NCBI GenBank assembly: GCA_963792915.1
Contig: CAWBYD010000003.1
Location: 372,001 to 436,000, forward strand
Length of the DNA stretch: 64,000 bases
Source of the DNA: Solirubrobacter sp963792915
Lineage (GTDB): Bacteria > Actinomycetota > Thermoleophilia > Solirubrobacterales > Solirubrobacteraceae
Reading direction: 5' to 3'
Below are positions 59,344-64,000 of this stretch, piece after piece. The stretch's first letter is position 1. Every line of letters starts with the position of its first letter. Made by a program: the position numbers and the translations under genes. The notes under the pieces were generated by a model. The model was not told where the DNA came from. It worked only from the letters and a program-made list of their open reading frames with translations, and did not search any database.

Positions 59344-60066
59344 TCAGCTGCGGTTGGCCGCCCGCGGGAGCTCGCGATGCCGGATCGCCTCGAGGTCCCG
59401 GTACTCAGGATCGGGCTCGCCCGGCTCGGCCTCCGGTTCGTCGACATCCAGCCCTTGGCCGCGCAGCTCGACAGCGATCGCGCGCGCCCGGTCGACGCGA
59501 TCCTCCTCGGAAGCGTGGCCGCGATCGTAGGAGAGCAGCCGCAGGACGCATCCCCCCGAGCCGGGCGCCTCCGGCGACACGTCGACGACGATCTCGCTGC
59601 CGTCCTGATGGACGAGCTTGGCGAAGAACGCCTGCCGCTGGTCGTCGCCGGAGTACGTGCCGTCGACGAACACGTAGCCGCCGCGATGGTCGAGCGTCTC
59701 GACCACGGCGTCGGCGAGATTGACCCGCACCTGGGAGGCCAGCTGCTCGAGCCGGGCCTGCTCGACGAGGTCGAGCAGGCGCTCCTCGAACTCCGGCGCG
59801 CGGCGCTCGACGACGTCGCGCAGCCCGGCGACGTCCATCGGCAGCTCGCCCTCGCCGAGCGCGGCCAGGGCGGCCTCGACGTCGCCGCGCAGGCGTGCCA
59901 GCGCGCCGTCGGTCCAGAAGTCGACGTCGAGCCGCACGTCGTCGAGCACGCGATCGTCCTCGTCGCGCACCTCGAGCTCGGCATCGTGCTCGATCAGCGT
60001 GAGCTGCCGGCTCAGCGCGCGGCGGGCGGCGAGCAGCTCGGCGCGCCACTCGCGGTCGCGCAGCAC
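59344..60066 (-). CDS. C-terminal half of a split coiled-coil protein
   Basis: About 240 residues: LRDREWRAELLAARRALSRQLTLIEHDAE, then VRLDVDFWTDGALARLRGDVEAAL...RVNLADAVVETLDHRGGYVFVDGTYSGDDQRQAFFAKLVHQDGSEIVVDVSPE. In related clusters, as I recall, this region continues directly from the coiled-coil protein encoded upstream (strip LRVEL...EW). Here the frame changes at about 60085-60095, so the visible ORF starts at an unlikely GTG without a ribosome site. It is either a frameshifted gene or a separately translated part. The AAA gene starts two bases after its stop. Confidence 0.65.
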   Translation of the reverse strand: MLRDREWRAELLAARRALSRQLTLIEHDAELEVRDEDDRVLDDVRLDVDFWTDGALARLRGDVEAALAALGEGELPMDVAGLRDVVERRAPEFEERLLDLVEQARLEQLASQVRVNLADAVVETLDHRGGYVFVDGTYSGDDQRQAFFAKLVHQDGSEIVVDVSPEAPGSGGCVLRLLSYDRGHASEEDRVDRARAIAVELRGQGLDVDEPEAEPGEPDPEYRDLEAIRHRELPRAANRS

Positions 60067-60788
60067 GAGCTCGACGCGCAGCTCGAGGGGCTGAGCGAGA
60101 AGTAGGCCTCCTGCGACGTGGCGCGCGCGGCCTGGGAGCTGCCCTGCGCGAGGCTCTCCTCAGCGGCGTCCAGGCGCCGCTGCAGGCGTGCGAGCTCGCC
60201 CGGCGCCAGCTGCTCGTGCGGCAGCTCGTCGCGGATCACGTCATGGATCGCCTGCCCGTCGCTGAGCAGCGCCCGCGCGGCGGCGGCGGCCTGCTCCTCG
60301 CGCTGCTCGAGCGCGTCCATACGCGTCGAGACCTGCTGCAGCTCCTCGCGGCGGCGACGGCGTTCGGTCTCGATCTCGCCGCGCAGTACGTGCTCCTGAT
60401 CGGCGAGCTGCTCGCGCGTCTCGAGGCGCAGCTCGCCGGCCGTGTCGCGAAGCGTGCGCTCGAAGTGCCGGCGCTGCGCGCTGAGCCGATCCTGGACCTC
60501 GGTCTCGAACTCCCTCGAGCGCTCGCTCAGCCCGGCGACGACGGCGTCGACGCGGCGCTCGCGCTCCTCGACCTGCGCGGTCACGCGCTCGAGGTCGACC
60601 TCCACGCGTTGCCGGAGATCCTTGACCAGGCGCGGCATGTCGCGTTCGATCTCGCGCAACCGCTTCGCCTGCTTCTGGAGCTTGAACCACGCCGACTCGT
60701 CGACCAGGATGCGCTTCTTGCCGCTCAGAGGACGCAGCCGGGGTCGCGGACCTTCTGGGGCAGGTCGACGTGCCGATCGCGGGCTCAC
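60012..60788 (-). CDS. N-terminal half of a split coiled-coil protein
   Basis: About 258 codons. The conserved part begins SGKKRILVDESAWFKLQKQAKRLREIERDMPRLVKDLRQRVEVDLERV. Heptads follow over about 170 residues, ending QAARATSQEAYFSLS. After that the frame turns into Ser/Cys-rich text (SSCASSSCC), which is out-of-frame reading. One extra base in the C4 run near 60088, or a -1 slip, would join it to the ORF at 59344-60066. The GTG at 60788 is the best ordinary start; a CTG at 60728 would fit the conserved start more closely. First gene of the minus-strand transcription unit. Confidence 0.65.
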   Translation of the reverse strand: MSPRSARRPAPEGPRPRLRPLSGKKRILVDESAWFKLQKQAKRLREIERDMPRLVKDLRQRVEVDLERVTAQVEERERRVDAVVAGLSERSREFETEVQDRLSAQRRHFERTLRDTAGELRLETREQLADQEHVLRGEIETERRRRREELQQVSTRMDALEQREEQAAAAARALLSDGQAIHDVIRDELPHEQLAPGELARLQRRLDAAEESLAQGSSQAARATSQEAYFSLSPSSCASSSCCATASGAPSCSPPAAR

Positions 60789-60889
60789 GTGGCCTCGCGA
60801 GACGACCGTCGCGGGCTCCGGGGCAGCGCCAACCAGCGCATCCCCCACCACCGGAGAAAACGCTGCCAATCTTCCAGATCCGGGTCCGA

Positions 60890-61435
60890 TCAGCGGCGCG
60901 GGGGGAACAGGAAGCCGCGGTGCGGGATGACGTAGCCGCCGGACTCGACGACGATCTCTGCGCCGTCGCGCAGCGGCGGATCGGCGCTCGCCGGCACGCC
61001 GCCGACGTGCACGTGCACCGGACCGTCGAACGAGAGCAGGCGGCGCGGGCCGAACGGCTCGTCCCAGACCGCGAACAGGTCGTGCAGGTGCAGACCGGCG
61101 CGGTCGAAGTCGACGACGCCGGACGGGTCGAGCGTGCGCAGCGTCGCGCGGCAGGCCGTGCCGGTCGCGCGGCTGGCCGGCGGCGACGGCAGGCCGATGC
61201 CGGCCGGGACGACGATCGCCCGGCGGCGGGCGAACAGCTCGACGTGGGCGCGGTAGCGGCCGGCGACCGGGCCGCGCGAGCATGACCGCGGCGCTCGCGC
61301 GGCGGGCACGAACGCGCGGCCGGCGCCGATCGGGACCGCGATGAGGCCCGCCGGCGGCGCGGGCTCGGACGGCGCGCCGCACCCCGCGGCGAGGATGAGA
61401 GCGGCGAGCAGCACGAGGGTTCGCCGTGTCGGCAC
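60890..61435 (-). CDS. Small lipoprotein
   Basis: 181 residues, GTG start. Signal peptide with lipobox LAAGC (TLVLLAALILAAGC), so the protein is a lipoprotein. Beta-rich remainder (GRYRAHVELFARRRAIVVPAGIGL; SFDGPVHVHVGGVPAS; GYVIPHRGFLFPP) with several His residues (HLHDLFAVW, VHVHVGG, IPHRG) that could bind metal. Divergent from the copper-type gene set. Family not recognised. Confidence 0.75.
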   Translation of the reverse strand: MPTRRTLVLLAALILAAGCGAPSEPAPPAGLIAVPIGAGRAFVPAARAPRSCSRGPVAGRYRAHVELFARRRAIVVPAGIGLPSPPASRATGTACRATLRTLDPSGVVDFDRAGLHLHDLFAVWDEPFGPRRLLSFDGPVHVHVGGVPASADPPLRDGAEIVVESGGYVIPHRGFLFPPRR

Positions 61436-61453
61436 GGGGCTATTGTTGCCGCG

Positions 61454-62307
61454 ATGGGGTCCAGGGTGCTGCGGCTCGCCGCGTTGACGGTCGCTGCCCT
61501 CGTGGCCGCCGCGTGCGGCGGCGGCGGGTCGGCGGCGCCGCTGCCCGTGCCGGGCGCCGCGAGGACGTTCGCGCTCGCGGGCTTCGCGCCGGCGGGTGCG
61601 ATCCGGGCCGGCAGGCCGGTCGCGGTGTCGTTCGCGATCCGCCAGCCGGACGGCAAGCCGCTGACCGACTACGCGCAGGGCTCGGGGCCGCACACCGGCG
61701 TGCACCTGCTGTTCGTGCGCGACGACCTCTCGGCGATCATCCACCACCACCCGCCGGTCGCCGCGGACGGGACGATCGCCGACACCGTCACGTTCCCCGC
61801 GCCCGGGCGCTATCGGATCGTGGTCGACGCGTATCCGGCCGCGCCGGGCATGCAGAAGAACTTCCAGCTGTTTCGCTGGATCACGGTCGCCGGCAAGGCC
61901 AAGGAGGCGCCGCTGCCCGCCTACGCCGCCAGCGACAAGGTCGATGGCTACACGGTCGCGATCCACGGCGGCCGGACCTCAAGGCGGTCAGCGCCGCGCT
62001 GATGACGATCGCCGTCACCGGGCGCGACGGCAGGCCCGCGACGTTCACGCCCTGGTACGGCGCGCTGGCGCACGCGATCTTCTTCCGCGCCGGCTCGCTT
62101 GACTACTTCCACACCCACGTCTGCGCGCCCGGGACGACCGGCTGCACGAGCACGCTCGGCGGCGCTCAGGTGACCGGCACGTCGGCGGCGCCGGGGAAAT
62201 TGCAGGTCGGCGTGCTCGTCCCGGTCGCGGGTACGTGGCGGCTGTTCGTGCAGACGAAGGCCGACGGGCGCGTGATCACGGCGCCGTTCACGCTCAAGGT
62301 GAGCTGA
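61454..62307 (+). pseudogene. Secreted copper-locus lipoprotein, frameshifted
   Basis: The first frame (61454-62002) starts MGSRVLRLAALTVAALVAAACGGG with a lipobox and runs through GVHLLFVRDDLSAIIHHHPPVAADG to KVDGYTVAIHGG, then stops after out-of-frame text. The second frame continues from about 61975 as DLKAVSAALMTIAVTGRDGRPATFTPWYGALAHAIFFRAGSLDYFHTHVCAP and ends in VSGT-like beta text at 62307. One missing base near 61970-61977 (GGCGGCCGGACC) explains the break. Intact, it would be about 284 residues. The His-rich motifs and its place before ycnI suggest a periplasmic or cell-surface metal-handling protein. Whether the shift is real is unresolved. Confidence 0.75.
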
Positions 62308-62309
62308 AC

Positions 62310-62885
62310 GTGCGCCGCCGGCTCGCGCTGCCGCTGGCCGCGGCGTTCGCCCTCGCCGCGAGCGCGAGCGCGTCGGCGCACGCCAACGTCAGCCCGCCCG
62401 AGGCCAAGGCGGGCGTGACCCAGCTGTTCACGCTCGCGGTGCCGACCGAGAAGGCGGGCGCGACGACGACGCAGATCGAGCTGACGCCGCCGGACGGGTT
62501 CGCGATCGACTCGTTCGTGCCGGCCCCGGGCTGGCGGCGCGCCGCCGACCAGACCGGCTCGGGCGAGGACGTCGTGATCCACAAGGTCACGTGGTCGGGC
62601 GGGCGCGTCCCCGCCGGCGAGGACGCGGTGTTCGGATTCCTCGCGCAGCCCGCACGCACGGGCCGGCTCACGTTCGCGGTCCGCCAGACGTACTCGGACG
62701 GCAGCGTCGTCGACTGGACCGGGCCGGAGAGCTCGGACGCGCCCGCGCCGGCCGTCGAGGTCAAGTCGGCGAGCGGCGACGGCAGCTCCACGCTCGCCGT
62801 CGTCGCGTTCGTGATCGCCGTGGCGGCGCTCGTCGCGGGCGCGGTCGCGCTGCTGCTCCGCGCCGGGGGAAGAGACCTGGCGTGA
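62310..62885 (+). CDS. YcnI-type copper-locus protein (DUF1775)
   Basis: 191 residues, GTG start. A signal peptide ends SASASAHA-NVSPPEAKAG; the mature His1-like N-terminus binds copper in YcnI. Pattern VPTEKAGATTTQIELTPPDGFAIDSFVPAPGWRRA and DAVFGFLAQPARTGRLTFAVRQTYSDGSVVDWTGPESSDAPAP is DUF1775. A C-terminal membrane helix (LAVVAFVIAVAALVAGAVALLLRAGG) anchors it outside the cell. Its stop overlaps the CopC/CopD start (GTGA). RBS region within the end of the preceding frameshifted gene. Confidence 0.92.
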   Translation: MRRRLALPLAAAFALAASASASAHANVSPPEAKAGVTQLFTLAVPTEKAGATTTQIELTPPDGFAIDSFVPAPGWRRAADQTGSGEDVVIHKVTWSGGRVPAGEDAVFGFLAQPARTGRLTFAVRQTYSDGSVVDWTGPESSDAPAPAVEVKSASGDGSSTLAVVAFVIAVAALVAGAVALLLRAGGRDLA

Positions 62886-64000
62886 GGTGGGCGGCGCTGC
62901 TGGCGGCCGCGCTCGCCCTGGCGCTGCCGGCGACAGCGCAGGCGCACGCCGCGCTCGTGCGCACCGTGCCGTCGGCCAGCGGCGTCGCCCTCCAGCCGCC
63001 GGGCGCTGTCGCGCTCACGTACACGGAGGCGGTCGAGCCGCGCTTCGCCGGCATCTCGGTGACCGACGCGGCCGGCCGTCAGCAGACCGCCGGCGCGCCG
63101 GCGCGCAGCGGCACCACGCTCAGCGTCCCGCTCAAGCGCCTCGCGGAGGGCTGGTACCTCGTCTACTGGCGCGTGATCTCGGTCGACGGCCACCCGGTGC
63201 GCGGCGCGTTCACGTTCGCGGTCGGTCCCAACCCCGGCCCGGCGCCGCAGTTCGCGGTTCCGTCGATCTCCGAGACCGCCGCGACGCCGCGCCTGCTCGC
63301 CGCGCGCTGGGTCGTGCTGCTCGCCGCGATGGCCGCAATCGGGCTGTTCGTCCTGCGCGCGCTGATCGCGCGCCCCGCCGGCGACGGGCTGCGCGCCGTC
63401 ACGCGGGCGTTCGCGCTCGCGTCCGCCGTCGCGCTGGCCGCCGCGCCCGTCTACGTCGTGCTGGCCACCGCGCAGTTCTCCCTGCGCTCGCCGCTGGACC
63501 TCTCGGCGATCGGCCCGCTGCTCGACGTCTCCGCCTTCGGGCGCGGCTACCTGGACCTCGAGCTGTGCCTCGCGCTGTTCGTGTTCGCGGCGGGGATCGC
63601 GATCTGGCTCGACCGGCCGGAGCGCCCGCGGCGCTCGATCGCCGCGCTGCTGGCGACCACCGGGGCGCTGTTGGCGGCCGCCGCGACCCTGCTCGTCCCG
63701 GGCGTCTCCGGCCACGCCGGGACGGCCTCGCCGCGCGGCCTCGCGATCGCGCTCGACGCGCTGCACCTCGCGTCCGGCGCGGTCTGGATCGGCGGCGTGC
63801 TCGGGCTGATCGTGCTCGCCCGCAGCCGCAAGCGCACGCTCGCCACGGTCGTGCCGCGGTTCTCCAACGCCGCGCTGGGCTCCGTGCTGGTGCTGATCGC
63901 GACCGGCACCGCGGCGTCGGTGATCCACCTGCCGACGCTCGCGTCGCTGTGGCAGACGGGCTACGGCCGCACGCTGCTGGTCAAGATCGCGCTGCTGGTG
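62882..64000 (+). CDS. CopC-CopD fusion copper protein, partial
   Basis: GTG start, 373 codons to the right edge. The signal peptide ends TAQA-HAALVRTVPSASG; the His at the new N-terminus and DGHPVRGAFTFAV are CopC copper-site features. From residue about 140 come membrane helices (WVVLLAAMAAIGLFVLRALIA; ASAVALAAAPVYVVLATAQF and more) of CopD. The fusion, like YcnJ, imports or handles copper at the membrane. The window ends inside the CopD part. Confidence 0.93.
   Translation, partial: MRWAALLAAALALALPATAQAHAALVRTVPSASGVALQPPGAVALTYTEAVEPRFAGISVTDAAGRQQTAGAPARSGTTLSVPLKRLAEGWYLVYWRVISVDGHPVRGAFTFAVGPNPGPAPQFAVPSISETAATPRLLAARWVVLLAAMAAIGLFVLRALIARPAGDGLRAVTRAFALASAVALAAAPVYVVLATAQFSLRSPLDLSAIGPLLDVSAFGRGYLDLELCLALFVFAAGIAIWLDRPERPRRSIAALLATTGALLAAAATLLVPGVSGHAGTASPRGLAIALDALHLASGAVWIGGVLGLIVLARSRKRTLATVVPRFSNAALGSVLVLIATGTAASVIHLPTLASLWQTGYGRTLLVKIALLV

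Noticed and set aside
1..64000. tRNA, rRNA, CRISPR, insertion sequence or phage
   Set aside because: I saw no cloverleaf ends, transposase motifs or repeat-spacer arrays on reading; a dedicated scan was not possible.

Overview
The window is 64 kb of very GC-rich actinobacterial chromosome. Gene content and style suggest the Thermoleophilia (Solirubrobacter/Conexibacter-like): PHA genes beside PucR regulators and a DUF3556 protein, a secreted-protein remnant with the 'VALGGTSVAA' leader style of that group, and many GTG/TTG starts with 4-bp start/stop overlaps. This placement is inference. I saw no rRNA, tRNA, CRISPR array, transposase or phage gene.

Layout. 1-5.4 kb: a CHAT-like protein cut by the left edge, coupled to a beta-helix membrane protein, then a secreted CocE/PepX-type hydrolase. 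5.4-20.2 kb: a polyhydroxyalkanoate (PHA)/fatty-acyl locus with phaC, an acyl-CoA dehydrogenase, phaZ, two acyl-CoA ligases, a DUF3556 membrane protein, an FAD oxidoreductase, a PhaB-like reductase, two PucR-type regulators and small proteins. 20-45 kb: ordinary mixed genes, including a PrmC-like methyltransferase, an MBL hydrolase, an ECF sigma factor, a branched-polyamine synthase, glgP, an aldo/keto reductase, ogt, a group 2/3 sigma factor beside an infA paralogue, a LacI regulator with its operator, M20 and M3 peptidases, a TetR/efflux pair and an ABC exporter operon. 45.7-60.8 kb: a dense cluster of trypsin-NTPase-TPR protein, a Trypco/CU044_2847-type protein, two Hsp70-like ATPases, coiled-coil proteins, a GrpE-like protein, a WD40 protein and a tandem AAA ATPase. 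60.9-64 kb: secreted copper-type genes (lipoproteins, YcnI, CopC/CopD).

Two results stand out. First, four promoters in the PHA locus share one architecture: a 17-bp TTGTG-N7-CACAA palindrome, a CCATGA-like block about 30 nt downstream, and a TAGCTT-like -10 starting 71-73 nt after the palindrome begins. They lie upstream of phaC, the first acyl-CoA ligase (divergent from a pucR gene), the DUF3556 operon and a 43-residue ORF. This looks like a small PHA/lipid regulon, probably under one of the two PucR-type regulators. Second, the 45.7-60.8 kb cluster has the components of a trypsin/Trypco/Hsp70 NTP-dependent conflict or signalling system, organised in three tightly coupled transcription units.

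Caveats. At least two genes (near 60.09 kb and 61.97 kb) are split by single-base frame shifts, so either real decay or indel errors in the assembly should be considered. Start codons are often uncertain because GTG, TTG and leaderless starts are common here.
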